Shown: positions 45,332 to 53,508 of the stretch, one piece after another
How the letters are laid out: every line of letters begins with the position of its first letter
Numbering within the stretch: position 1 is the stretch's first letter
NCBI GenBank assembly: GCA_963761325.1
Contig: CAVXGZ010000001.1
Coordinates: forward strand, 1,240,001-1,304,000
DNA length: 64,000 nt
Reading direction: 5' to 3'
Origin: Streptantibioticus_C sp963761325
GTDB lineage: Bacteria > Actinomycetota > Actinomycetes > Streptomycetales > Streptomycetaceae
The notes under the pieces: model-generated
What the model saw: the letters and a program-made list of their open reading frames with translations, nothing else
The model's database searches: none
What the model was told of the DNA's origin: nothing
Program-made: the position numbers and the translations under genes

Positions 45332-46957
45332 ATGACGGTCGCACCGGAGCCAGCAGCGCACCCCGCGGCTCCCGACGACGGGTTCCACGTCTTCGACACC
45401 ACGCTGCGCGACGGCGCGCAGCGCGAGGGCATCAACCTCTCCGTCGCCGACAAGCTCGCCATCGCCCGCCACCTGGACGAGTTCGGCGTCGGCTACATCG
45501 AGGGCGGCTGGCCCGGCGCCAACCCCCGGGACACCGAGTTCTTCGAGCGGGCCGCCCGGGAGATCGACTTCCGGCACGCCCGGCTGGTCGCGTTCGGCGC
45601 CACCCGCAAGCCGGGGCTGGCCGCCGCCGACGACCCGCAGGTCGCCGCGCTGGTGGCGTCCGGGGCCCCGGTGGTCACCCTGGTCGCCAAGTCGCACGAC
45701 CGGCACGTGGAACTTGCGCTGCGCACCACGCTGGAGGAGAACCTGGCGATGGTGGCCGACACCGTCGCACACCTGCGCGAGCAGGGCCGGCGGGTGTTCG
45801 TGGACTGCGAGCACTTCTTCGACGGCTACCGCGCCAACCCCGAGTACGCCAAGGCGGTCGTGCGCACCGCCCACCAGGCCGGCGCCGAGGTCGTGGTGCT
45901 GTGCGACACCAACGGCGGCATGCTCCCGGCCCAGGTGACCGCGGTGGTGCGCACCGTGCTGGCCGACACCGGGGCCCGGCTCGGCATCCACGCCCAGGAC
46001 GACACCGGCTGCGCGGTCGCCAACACGCTGGCCGCGGTGGACGCCGGCGCCACCCACGTGCAGTGCACCGCCAACGGCTACGGGGAGCGGGTGGGCAACT
46101 CCAACCTCTTCCCGGTGGTGGCCGCCCTGGAGCTGAAGTACGGCAAGCGGGTGCTGCCGCCCGGCGCGCTCGCCGAGATGACCCGCATCTCGCACGCCGT
46201 CGCCGAGGTCGTCAACCTCACGCCCGCCACCCACCAGCCGTACGTGGGCGTGTCCGCGTTCGCGCACAAGGCCGGGCTGCACGCCTCGGCGATCAAGGTC
46301 GACCCGGACCTCTACCAGCACATCGACCCGGGGCTGGTCGGCAACAGCATGCGGATGCTCGTCTCCGACATGGCCGGGCGGGCCTCCATCGAGCTGAAGG
46401 GCAAGGAACTCGGCTACGACCTGTCCGGCGACCGCGAGCTGTCCGGCCGGGTGGTGGAGCGGGTCAAGGAGCGCGAGCAGCAGGGCTACACCTACGAGGC
46501 GGCGGACGCCTCCTTCGAACTCCTGCTCCTCGACGAGGTGCGCGGCGGCGCGGCCCGCTACTTCCGGGTCGAGTCCTGGCGCACCATCGTCGAGCAGCGC
46601 CCGGACGGCGCCCAGGTCAACGAGGCCACCGTCAAGCTGTGGGCCAAGGGCGAGCGCATCATCGCCACCGGCGAGGGCAACGGCCCGGTGGACGCCCTCG
46701 ACCGGGCGCTGCGCCAGGCGCTGGAGCGCATCTACCCGCAGCTCGCCCGGATGGGCCTGACCGACTACAAGGTCCGCATCCTCGAAGGCAGCCGCGGCAC
46801 CCGGTCCACCACCCGCGTCCTGGTCTCCTTCAGCGACGGCCGCGCCGAGTGGTCCACGGTCGGCGTCGGCGGCAACATCATCGCCGCCTCCTGGCAGGCG
46901 CTCGACGACGCGTTCACCTACGGCCTGATCCAGGCGGGCGTCGAACCGCAGGACTGA
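45332..46957 (+). CDS. cimA: (R)-citramalate synthase
   Basis: 541 residues. The HMGL-like catalytic barrel opens with FHVFDTTLRDGAQREGINLS and has GYIEGGWPGANPRDTEFF, which is the citramalate synthase (TIGR00977) variant, not the isopropylmalate synthase one. HAQDDTGCAVANTLAAVDAG is the metal-binding block, and a LeuA-type allosteric domain ends the protein (DYKVRILEGSRGTRSTTRVL). It condenses pyruvate and acetyl-CoA to citramalate, a threonine-independent path to 2-ketobutyrate and isoleucine. The Ile-coding leader and attenuator support this assignment from context. Ribosome site AGGGAG precedes ATG 45332. Confidence 0.88.
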   Translation: MTVAPEPAAHPAAPDDGFHVFDTTLRDGAQREGINLSVADKLAIARHLDEFGVGYIEGGWPGANPRDTEFFERAAREIDFRHARLVAFGATRKPGLAAADDPQVAALVASGAPVVTLVAKSHDRHVELALRTTLEENLAMVADTVAHLREQGRRVFVDCEHFFDGYRANPEYAKAVVRTAHQAGAEVVVLCDTNGGMLPAQVTAVVRTVLADTGARLGIHAQDDTGCAVANTLAAVDAGATHVQCTANGYGERVGNSNLFPVVAALELKYGKRVLPPGALAEMTRISHAVAEVVNLTPATHQPYVGVSAFAHKAGLHASAIKVDPDLYQHIDPGLVGNSMRMLVSDMAGRASIELKGKELGYDLSGDRELSGRVVERVKEREQQGYTYEAADASFELLLLDEVRGGAARYFRVESWRTIVEQRPDGAQVNEATVKLWAKGERIIATGEGNGPVDALDRALRQALERIYPQLARMGLTDYKVRILEGSRGTRSTTRVLVSFSDGRAEWSTVGVGGNIIAASWQALDDAFTYGLIQAGVEPQD

Positions 46958-46963
46958 GCGGCC

Positions 46964-47977
46964 CTACGCGAGCCGGGCCACCGACTGCTCGGTGACCGGC
47001 TCGGCGTACGGCAGCCCCCGGGCGTAGCGGTCCAGTTCGTCCAGGGCCGCGTGCGCCAGCCGGGGCAGCTCGTTGCCGAGCGAGCCCGCGATGTGCGGGG
47101 TGAGCAGCACGTTGGGCAGGTCGTAGAGCGGCGAGTCGGCCGGCAGGACCTCCGGATCGGTGTGGTCCAGCACGGCGTCGAGCCGCCCGGTGACCAGTTC
47201 TGCGGTGAGCGCCGCGGTGTCGACCAGGGTGCCGCGCGCGGTGTTGACCAGCGTGGCGCCGTCCGGCATCAGGGCGAGCCGGGCGCGGTCGAACAGGTGC
47301 CGGGTCTCGGGCAGTTGCGGGGCGTGCAGCGTCACCACGTGGCTGCGGCGGGCGAGTTCGTCCAGCCCGACCGGCTGAGCGCCGAGCGCGGCGGCCTGCT
47401 CGTCGGCCAGGTACGGGTCGTGCAGCAGCACCGTGAAGTCGAACGGCCGCAGCAGTTCGACCACCCGGCGGCCGATGCGCGACGCGCCGACGACGCCCAC
47501 GGTGCGGCGGAAGTTGCCGACCCCGGCGTAATAGGCGAGGCCGCCGGGCGGCGCGTCGCGGCGGTCCCGGTAGGAGCGCGCCGACTCCAGGACCCGCTTG
47601 CCGGACAGCAGGATCGCGGCGAGCGTGTACTCCGCCACCGGCAGCGCGTTGGCCGCCGCCGCGCTGGAGACGGTCAGGCCGCGGTCCCAGCAGGCTTGCG
47701 TGACATGGCCCTTGACGGTGCCGGCGGCGTGCACGACGGTGCGCAGCGCGGGCATCCGCTCCAGGGCGGCGCCGGTCAGCGGCGGGCAGCCCCAGCCGGT
47801 CAGCAGCACTTCGGCCCGCGCGAGTTCGGCGGCGAGCGCGGGGTCGTCGAAGTCGGTGGCCAGCAGGTCGGGATCGCACGCGGCGATCCGGCTCAGCCTG
47901 GCCAGCGCGTCGGCGTCCAGCAGGGACGCCCGGACTCTGGCGCTCATGGCCAGCAGCGTGCGCGGACGGCGGGTCAT
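46964..47977 (-). CDS. D-isomer specific 2-hydroxyacid dehydrogenase
   Basis: 337 residues. NAD-binding VGVVGASRIGRRVVELL (about residues 158-174), catalytic Arg in NTARGTLVDTAAL, Glu in HTDPEVLPADSP, and His in LLTPHIAGSLGNE are all there. It belongs to the same superfamily as the gene at 21589 but to a different branch; the substrate is unknown. Its stop is 6 bases from the cimA stop (convergent). It is divergent from the malyl-CoA lyase-like gene. TACACT at 47992-47987 lies 9 bases before the ATG with no ribosome site, so the mRNA may be leaderless. Confidence 0.87.
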   Translation of the reverse strand: MTRRPRTLLAMSARVRASLLDADALARLSRIAACDPDLLATDFDDPALAAELARAEVLLTGWGCPPLTGAALERMPALRTVVHAAGTVKGHVTQACWDRGLTVSSAAAANALPVAEYTLAAILLSGKRVLESARSYRDRRDAPPGGLAYYAGVGNFRRTVGVVGASRIGRRVVELLRPFDFTVLLHDPYLADEQAAALGAQPVGLDELARRSHVVTLHAPQLPETRHLFDRARLALMPDGATLVNTARGTLVDTAALTAELVTGRLDAVLDHTDPEVLPADSPLYDLPNVLLTPHIAGSLGNELPRLAHAALDELDRYARGLPYAEPVTEQSVARLA

Positions 47978-47986
47978 GTGACGGGG

Positions 47987-47992
47987 AGTGTA
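47987..47992 (-). promoter_or_regulatory. -10 box (TACACT) of the hydroxyacid dehydrogenase gene
   Basis: TACACT on the minus strand, nine bases before the ATG at 47977; no ribosome site lies between. Confidence 0.35.
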
Positions 47993-48028
47993 GCGGCCGC
48001 GGGGCGGCGGTGACCAAGGGCACACGTA

Positions 48029-48048
48029 CCGGTCAGTAACATGACCGG
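48029..48048. promoter_or_regulatory. inverted repeat overlapping the mcl-like promoter (candidate operator)
   Basis: CCGGTCAGTAACATGACCGG: perfect 7-base arms around GTAACA. The centre (GTAACA, 48036-48041) is also the best -35 for the TAGAGT -10 box at 48059-48064 (17-base spacer). A repressor bound here would block that promoter. The form resembles TetR-type operators. Confidence 0.55.
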
Positions 48049-48058
48049 CGGCCGCCTC

Positions 48059-48064
48059 TAGAGT
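48059..48064 (+). promoter_or_regulatory. -10 box (TAGAGT) of the malyl-CoA lyase-like operon
   Basis: TAGAGT is spaced 17 bases from GTAACA at 48036 and 65 bases before the start codon. Confidence 0.4.
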
Positions 48065-48129
48065 GGAGCCGGACCGCGCCGCCGCGTGCGAGGCGGCGCA
48101 GCACCCCCGAACCGACCAGGGAGACCCGC

Positions 48130-49182
48130 ATGCGCTCTCCGAAGGACTTCTTCCGGCCACTGGCGGTCGGGGCCCCGGCCCCGGTGCGCGAGGTGCCGTT
48201 CCGGCCCTCCCGGATGATCCACTTCTTCGACCCGGGCAACGAGAGGATGGCCGCCAAGGTCCCCGCCATCGCGCCGACCGTCGACGTCCTGCTCGGCAAC
48301 CTGGAGGACGCGGTCGCCGCCGACCGCAAGGAGGCGGCGCGCGCCGGGCTGGTGGAGATCGCCCGGAAGACCGACTTCGGCGACACCCAGCTGTGGACCC
48401 GGGTCAACAGCCTCGACTCGCCCTGGGCACTGGACGACCTGGTCACCCTGGTGACCGCCGTCGGCGACAAGCTCGACGTCGTCATGATGCCGAAGGTCGA
48501 GGGCGCCCAGGACATCCACTACGTCGACCGGCTGCTCGCCCAGCTGGAGGCCAGGGCCGGCCTGCGCCGCCCGATCCTGGTGCACGCGATCCTGGAGACC
48601 GCCTCCGGGGTGGCCAACGTGGAGGAGATCGCCGCGGCGAGCCCGCGCATGCAGGGCATCTCGCTCGGCCCGGCCGACCTGGCCGCCAGCCGCCGGATGA
48701 AGACCACCCGGGTCGGCGGCGGCCACCCCGGCTACCTGGTCCGCGCCGACCCGCGCGACGACGACGGGCCGCGGGCCACCTACCAGCAGGACCTGTGGCA
48801 CTACACGGTCGCCCGGATGGTGGACGCCTGCGCGGCGAACGGGATCCTGCCGTACTACGGGCCGTTCGGCGACATCAAGGACACCACCGCCTGCGAGGAC
48901 CAGTTCCGCAACGCCTTCCTGCTCGGCTGCGTCGGCGCCTGGAGCCTGCACCCGGTGCAGATCGACATCGCCAAGCGGGTCTTCTCCCCTGCGCCGGACG
49001 AGGTCGCCTGGGCCCGCCGGGTGATCGCCGCGATGGGCGACGGCACCGGCGCGGTGATGATCGACGGCAAGATGCAGGACGACGCCACCTACAAGCAGTG
49101 CCGGGTGGTCGTCGAACTCGCCGACGCGCTCGCCGCCCGCGACCCGCAGCTGCGCGCCGCCTACGGCGCCGGACAGGAGTGA
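48130..49182 (+). CDS. HpcH/HpaI aldolase/CitE-like enzyme, probable malyl-CoA (beta-methylmalyl-CoA) lyase
   Basis: 350 residues, the longer Mcl type. MIHFFDPGNERMAAKVPAIA, LLGNLEDAVAADRK and WTRVNSLDSPW are lyase blocks; the Mg-binding Glu and Asp lie in AILETASGVANVEEIA and SLGPADLAASRRMKT; HYVDRLLAQLEA and GAWSLHPVQIDIAKRVFSP fit Mcl proteins of the ethylmalonyl-CoA pathway. That enzyme cleaves beta-methylmalyl-CoA to propionyl-CoA and glyoxylate and forms malyl-CoA. The assignment is by sequence memory, not a search. ATG 48130 has ribosome site AGGGAGA. A second CitE-like gene follows after 8 bases. Confidence 0.75.
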   Translation: MRSPKDFFRPLAVGAPAPVREVPFRPSRMIHFFDPGNERMAAKVPAIAPTVDVLLGNLEDAVAADRKEAARAGLVEIARKTDFGDTQLWTRVNSLDSPWALDDLVTLVTAVGDKLDVVMMPKVEGAQDIHYVDRLLAQLEARAGLRRPILVHAILETASGVANVEEIAAASPRMQGISLGPADLAASRRMKTTRVGGGHPGYLVRADPRDDDGPRATYQQDLWHYTVARMVDACAANGILPYYGPFGDIKDTTACEDQFRNAFLLGCVGAWSLHPVQIDIAKRVFSPAPDEVAWARRVIAAMGDGTGAVMIDGKMQDDATYKQCRVVVELADALAARDPQLRAAYGAGQE

Positions 49183-49190
49183 ACGCCGCC

Positions 49191-50063
49191 ATGCCGCACG
49201 ACCTGCCGCGCCCGCGCCGCTCGGTGCTCTACATGCCCGGGGCCAATGAACGCGCCCTGGAGAAGGCCAAGTCGCTGCCCGCCGACGCGCTCATCCTCGA
49301 CCTGGAGGACGCCGTCGCGCCGGACGCCAAGGCCGCCGCCCGCGAGCGGGTGGCCGCCGCCGCGGCGTCCGGCGAGTACGGCCACCGCGAGGTGACCATC
49401 CGGATCAACGGCCCCGGCACCGCCTGGCACGCCGACGACCTGCGGGCCGCCGCCGAGGCCGGGCCGGACGCGGTCGTGGTCCCCAAGGTGGACAGCGCCC
49501 GCACCGTGCACGAGGTCGAGCGCGCCCTGGAGGCGGCCGGCGCCCCGGACCACACGGCGGTCTGGGCGATGGTCGAGACCCCGCGCGCCATGCTGGACGC
49601 CCGCGCGGTGGCCGCCGCCGGCGAACGGCTCACCGTGCTGGTGATGGGCACCAACGACCTGGCCAAGGAGCTGCACGCGGAGCACGTGCCGGGCCGGGCG
49701 CCGCTGCTGACCGGGCTGTCGCTGGCGCTGCTGGCCGCCCGCGAGGCCGGCCGGGTGATCCTGGACGGGGTCCACAACGACGTCAAGGACCTGGCGGCCT
49801 TCGAGGCGGAGTGCCTGCAGGGCCGGCAGCTGGGCTTCGACGGCAAGACGCTCATCCATCCGGCCCAGGTCGAGCCGTGCAACCGGATTTTCGCCCCGTC
49901 GGCCGAACAGGTGGAGCGGGCCGGCGAGATCGTCGAGGCGTTCGAGTCGGCCGCCGCACAGGGCCGCGGCGTGGTCACGGTGCGCGGCCGGATGATCGAG
50001 AACCTGCACGTGGAGGAGGCCCGCCGGATCCTCGCGCTCGCCGAGGCGGTGGCCGGCCGCTGA
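49191..50063 (+). CDS. CitE-like HpcH/HpaI family protein, possible (S)-malyl-CoA thioesterase
   Basis: 290 residues, typical short CitE-like protein. RRSVLYMPGANERALEKAKS, LILDLEDAVAPDAK, VPKVDSARTVHEVE, AMVETPRAMLDARAVAAA, VMGTNDLAKEL and GFDGKTLIHPAQVEPCN are the family blocks, with the metal-binding Glu and Asp retained. Stand-alone CitE-like proteins include malyl-CoA thioesterase (Mcl2) and citramalyl-CoA lyase. Because it follows an Mcl-type gene in one operon, a thioesterase partner role is plausible but inferred. Start 49191 (ATG) is preferred to GTG 49179, which overlaps the previous stop and has its ribosome site too close. Confidence 0.75.
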   Translation: MPHDLPRPRRSVLYMPGANERALEKAKSLPADALILDLEDAVAPDAKAAARERVAAAAASGEYGHREVTIRINGPGTAWHADDLRAAAEAGPDAVVVPKVDSARTVHEVERALEAAGAPDHTAVWAMVETPRAMLDARAVAAAGERLTVLVMGTNDLAKELHAEHVPGRAPLLTGLSLALLAAREAGRVILDGVHNDVKDLAAFEAECLQGRQLGFDGKTLIHPAQVEPCNRIFAPSAEQVERAGEIVEAFESAAAQGRGVVTVRGRMIENLHVEEARRILALAEAVAGR

Positions 50064-50121
50064 CCGCACCGGGCGGCCGGGCCTCACCCGTTTGCCTTAC
50101 CAACTCGTTCGGATGGTACAA

Positions 50122-50159
50122 ACGCGAGGGCCCCGGGCGCATCATCCGGGGCCTCGCGT
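50122..50159 (+). terminator. hairpin terminator after the CitE-like gene
   Basis: ACGCGAGG and CCCCGG pair with CCGGGG and CCTCGCGT, with one bulged G and a 9-base loop. It starts 58 bases after the stop and ends the two-gene operon. Confidence 0.75.
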
Positions 50160-50242
50160 TCACACCCGTCTGTGGAGTTCCTCCATGAAGTCGCCTCGGA
50201 GAGTGTGAGAAGTCAACGCGGAGAATGACCGGGTCACGCTCG

Positions 50243-50248
50243 TAAGGT
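50243..50248 (+). promoter_or_regulatory. -10 box (TAAGGT) of probable leaderless accB promoter
   Basis: TAAGGT is followed by six bases and the accB ATG; no ribosome site is present. Confidence 0.4.
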
Positions 50249-50254
50249 CGAGTC

Positions 50255-51838
50255 ATGACCGTTGTGGACGAGGTGCCGACCGAACCCGGTGACACGCGCG
50301 GCCGGGTGGCCGAGCTGCACGCCATCCGGGAGCGGGTGCGGCGGGGGCCGAGCGACCGGGCGACCGAGGCGCAGCACGCGAAGGGCAAGCTGACCGCCCG
50401 CGAGCGCATCGAACTGCTGCTGGACGAGGGCTCGTTCCACGAGGTCGAACCGCTGCGGCGGCACCGGGCCACCGGCTTCGGCCTGGAGGCCAAGCGCCCC
50501 TACACCGACGGCGTGATCACCGGCTGGGGCACCGTGCACGGCCGCACCGTGTTCGTCTACGCGCACGACTTCCGGATCTTCGGCGGCGCGCTGGGCGAGG
50601 CCCACGCGCAGAAGATCCACAAGATCATGGACAAGGCGATCGCCGCCGGGGCCCCGCTGGTGAGCCTCAACGACGGCGCCGGCGCCCGGATCCAGGAGGG
50701 CGTCAGCGCGCTCGCCGGCTACGGCGGCATCTTCCAACGCAACACCCGGGCCTCCGGCGTCATCCCGCAGATCTCGGTGATGCTCGGCCCGTGTGCCGGC
50801 GGGGCGGCCTACAGCCCCGCGCTGACCGACTTCGTCTTCATGGTCCGCGAGACCTCGCAGATGTTCATCACCGGACCCGACGTGGTCCAGGCGGTGACCG
50901 GCGAGAAGGTCTCGCAGAACGGCCTGGGCGGCGCGGACGTGCACGCCGAGACCTCCGGCGTGGCGCACTTCGCCTACGACGACGAGACCAGCTGCCTGGA
51001 GGAGGTGCGCTACCTGCTCTCGCTCCTGCCGCAGAACAACCGGGAGAACCCGCCGTACGTGGCCACCGACGACCCGGCCGACCGGCGCGGCGACGCCCTG
51101 CTCGACCTGGTGCCCGCCGACGGCAACCGCTCCTACGACATGCGCAAGGTCATCGAGGAGATCGTCGACGACGGGGACATGCTGGAGGTCCACGAGCGCT
51201 GGGCCACCAACATCATCTGCGCGCTGGCCCGGCTCGACGGCCAGGTCGTCGGCATCATCGCCAACCAGCCGGCCTCGCTGGCCGGCGTGCTGGACATCGA
51301 GGCGTCGGAGAAGTCCGCGCGCTTCGTGCAGATGTGCGACGCCTTCAACATCCCGCTGATCACCCTGCTCGACGTGCCCGGCTTCCTGCCCGGCGTCGAC
51401 CAGGAGCACGGCGGCATCATCCGGCACGGGGCCAAGCTGCTGTACGCGTACTGCAACGCGACGGTGCCGCGCATCTCGATGATCCTGCGCAAGGCGTACG
51501 GCGGCGCGTACATCGTGATGGACTCCCAGTCCATCGGCGCCGACCTCACGTACGCCTGGCCGACCAACGAGATCGCGGTGATGGGCGCGGAGGGCGCGGC
51601 CAACGTCATCTTCCGCCGGCAGATCGCGGACGCCGACGACCCCGAGGCGATGCGCGCCGCGATGGTCAAGGAGTACAAGTCCGAGCTGATGCACCCGTAC
51701 TACGCGGCGGAGCGCGGACTGGTCGACGACGTCATCGACCCGGCCGAGACCCGCGAGGTGCTGATCCGCTCGCTGGCCATGCTCCGCACCAAACACGCCA
51801 ACCTGCCGTCGCGCAAGCACGGCAACCCCCCGCAGTGA
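50255..51838 (+). CDS. accB: acyl-CoA carboxylase, carboxyltransferase beta subunit
   Basis: 527 residues, full-length biotin-dependent carboxyltransferase. LSLNDGAGARIQEGVSALAGYG and MLGPCAGGAAYSPALTDFVFM form the first oxyanion region and LLDVPGFLPGVDQEHGGIIRHG the second half. At the specificity position of the S. coelicolor enzymes the sequence is GGAYIVMD with Ile, as in AccB, where PccB has Asp; AccB-type enzymes accept acetyl-, propionyl- and butyryl-CoA (from published work on S. coelicolor, recalled). It makes malonyl-CoA or methylmalonyl-CoA for fatty acid and polyketide synthesis with a biotinylated alpha subunit encoded elsewhere. The small epsilon subunit gene follows after 13 bases. 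Confidence 0.92.
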   Translation: MTVVDEVPTEPGDTRGRVAELHAIRERVRRGPSDRATEAQHAKGKLTARERIELLLDEGSFHEVEPLRRHRATGFGLEAKRPYTDGVITGWGTVHGRTVFVYAHDFRIFGGALGEAHAQKIHKIMDKAIAAGAPLVSLNDGAGARIQEGVSALAGYGGIFQRNTRASGVIPQISVMLGPCAGGAAYSPALTDFVFMVRETSQMFITGPDVVQAVTGEKVSQNGLGGADVHAETSGVAHFAYDDETSCLEEVRYLLSLLPQNNRENPPYVATDDPADRRGDALLDLVPADGNRSYDMRKVIEEIVDDGDMLEVHERWATNIICALARLDGQVVGIIANQPASLAGVLDIEASEKSARFVQMCDAFNIPLITLLDVPGFLPGVDQEHGGIIRHGAKLLYAYCNATVPRISMILRKAYGGAYIVMDSQSIGADLTYAWPTNEIAVMGAEGAANVIFRRQIADADDPEAMRAAMVKEYKSELMHPYYAAERGLVDDVIDPAETREVLIRSLAMLRTKHANLPSRKHGNPPQ

Positions 51839-51851
51839 CCGGAGGCCTTCG

Positions 51852-52049
51852 TTGAGCACCGAATTCGTCGTCCGGGTGGACCGCGGTCACGCCGAGCCCG
51901 AGGAACTGGCCGCCATCACCGCCCTGCTGCTGGCCCGCGCCGCCGCGCGCGCCGCCGCCGTCGCCGAGCCGCGCTCCATCGCCCACTGGCGCCGGCTGGA
52001 GCGCGCCCCCGGCTTCTACGCGCCGCACAGCTGGCAGGCCGTCGCCTGA
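51852..52049 (+). CDS. accE: acyl-CoA carboxylase epsilon subunit
   Basis: 65 residues from TTG 51852, with a GGAGG ribosome site 7-8 bases upstream; no ATG/GTG fits. The sequence is of the epsilon type: VRVDRGHAEPEELAAITALL, an Ala-rich helix, and the C-terminal HWRRLERAPGFYAPHSWQ. In S. coelicolor the epsilon subunit binds the beta hexamer and raises activity. The location after accB confirms the identity. A 16-base-pair terminator hairpin follows. Confidence 0.9.
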   Translation: MSTEFVVRVDRGHAEPEELAAITALLLARAAARAAAVAEPRSIAHWRRLERAPGFYAPHSWQAVA

Positions 52050-52064
52050 CCCGCCTCGCACGCG

Positions 52065-52099
52065 AGAGCCCCCCGCACCGACACGGTGCGGGGGGCTCT
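52065..52099. terminator. perfect 16-bp hairpin terminator between accE and cvnD
   Basis: AGAGCCCCCCGCACCG pairs perfectly with its complement at 52084-52099 across an ACA loop. It lies 15 bases after accE and 20 bases from the stop of the convergent cvnD gene, so it can serve both strands. Confidence 0.85.
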
Positions 52100-52119
52100 T
52101 CGGCGTGTGAGGCCGCGGC

Positions 52120-52698
52120 CTAGCGCAGGCGGGCCATCAGGGCGTGCTCGACCAGGGTGATCAGGGTGGTCTTCGCCTCGCCGCGGTGCCGGGCGTCGGT
52201 GATCATGATCGGGGTCTCCGGGCCGATCTGCAGCGCCTCGCGCACTTCGTCGGGCGTGTAGGGCTGGTGGCCGTCGAACCCGTTGAGGGCGATGACGAAC
52301 GGCAGGCCGGAGTTCTCGAAGTAGTCCACGGCGGGGAAGCAGTCCGCGAGTCTGCGGGTGTCCACGAGCACGACCGCGCCGATGGCGCCGCGTACCAGGT
52401 CGTCCCACATGAACCAGAAGCGGTCCTGTCCGGGGGTGCCGAACAGGTAGAGGATCAGGTCGTCGTCGAGCGTGATGCGGCCGAAGTCCATCGCCACGGT
52501 CGTCGTGGTCTTGTCCGGCGCGTGCGTCAGGTCGTCGATCCCCGCCGAGGCGGAGGTCATCACAGCTTCGGTGCGCAGCGGGTTGATCTCCGATACGGCA
52601 CCGACGAACGTGGTCTTGCCCACGCCGAAGCCGCCCGCCACCACGATCTTCGCGGAGGTGGTGGAGCGGGCTGCACCGCTAGAGCTTGCGAAGTCCAC
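52120..52698 (-). CDS. cvnD: conservon GTP-binding protein CvnD (proximal conservon)
   Basis: 192 residues, small Ras-like GTPase of the CvnD/MglA-like type. P-loop GGFGVGKTTFVG (about residues 22-33), switch region LYLFGTPGQDRFWFMW in place of the usual DxxG, and ALNGFDGHQ as the base-recognition loop. CvnD is thought to relay signals with the roadblock protein CvnB and the kinase-like CvnA at the membrane. The GTG start lies inside the end of cvnC (20-base overlap), so translation is coupled. By map position it would be cvnD2 of S. coelicolor (from memory). Confidence 0.9.
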   Translation of the reverse strand: MDFASSSGAARSTTSAKIVVAGGFGVGKTTFVGAVSEINPLRTEAVMTSASAGIDDLTHAPDKTTTTVAMDFGRITLDDDLILYLFGTPGQDRFWFMWDDLVRGAIGAVVLVDTRRLADCFPAVDYFENSGLPFVIALNGFDGHQPYTPDEVREALQIGPETPIMITDARHRGEAKTTLITLVEHALMARLR

Positions 52699-53377
52699 TG
52701 AGCACCCTTTCGAGCAGTGTCACGTCTGGCTGTCCTCCGGCGGCTTCGTCGCCACCGGGTTGGTGGATGGCGACCAGTCCGGCCTCGGCCAGGTCGGCGA
52801 CGAGGATTCGGGCGACGCCGAGGGGGATGGAGAGGAGTGCCGAGACCTCCGCGACCGACTTGACCTCACGGCACAGGTGGCAGATGCGCTGGTGCTCCGG
52901 CAGCTGTCCGCGCATCCGGTCCGGATCCGCGGTGGTGGACACCAGCGCCTCGATGGCCAGTTGGTAGCGCGGCCTGGTCCGTCCGCCGGTCATGGCGTAC
53001 GGGCGCACCAGGGGCTGCTGGTCGGAGCCGAACGGCGTCTGCCGGCCGCCCGGGTCGTCGGGCTCGCGCCGGGTGGGGATGTGCGGCTCGATGCGCGGGG
53101 TGGGCATCCGGGGCGCCGGCGGCGGCTGCGGTGACTGCTGCGCCGGCTCCTGGTACCGGTGGTCGCGGTACCCGTCGTCCCGGTAGCCGTGGCCTTCCGG
53201 CTCGGCGTACGAGGGCCGGGAGAGCGGGTCGACGTACGGGGCCCGCCGCTCCGGCTCCGGGTACGGCCCGGAGTCCGGGCGCTGCTGCCGGTGGCTGGGT
53301 GCGGAAGGGAAGTTGAACCGCTTCAGCGGCTGCTGCTGCGGATTGCCGTAGGGGTGTCCGCCAGGGGGCGTGGCCAC
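52679..53377 (-). CDS. cvnC: conservon protein CvnC (DUF742), long N-terminal extension
   Basis: 232 residues. The C-terminal about 115 residues are the DUF742 domain (VRPYAMTGGRTRPRYQLAIE, LPEHQRICHLCREVKSVAEV, LSIPLGVARILVADLAEAGL, DVTLLERVLSGLRKL), a winged-helix-like fold. The first about 115 residues are a Pro, Arg, Tyr and Gln-rich disordered extension absent from the sister protein at 57990. GTG 53377 has a strong GGAGGAGG ribosome site. In conservons CvnC acts with CvnB and CvnD; its molecular role is not settled. Confidence 0.88.
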   Translation of the reverse strand: MATPPGGHPYGNPQQQPLKRFNFPSAPSHRQQRPDSGPYPEPERRAPYVDPLSRPSYAEPEGHGYRDDGYRDHRYQEPAQQSPQPPPAPRMPTPRIEPHIPTRREPDDPGGRQTPFGSDQQPLVRPYAMTGGRTRPRYQLAIEALVSTTADPDRMRGQLPEHQRICHLCREVKSVAEVSALLSIPLGVARILVADLAEAGLVAIHQPGGDEAAGGQPDVTLLERVLSGLRKL

Positions 53378-53508
53378 ATTTCCTCCTCCAACTGGGCGGG
53401 GTACCGGTCTCCGTCTGCCCGTCGGGCCTCGAATGCGTCACCGCACCATACGGTCCGGCGACGCATCGGCGCACACCTGCGCGGCAGTTGGCGCCGATAT
53501 GGGCCGGA

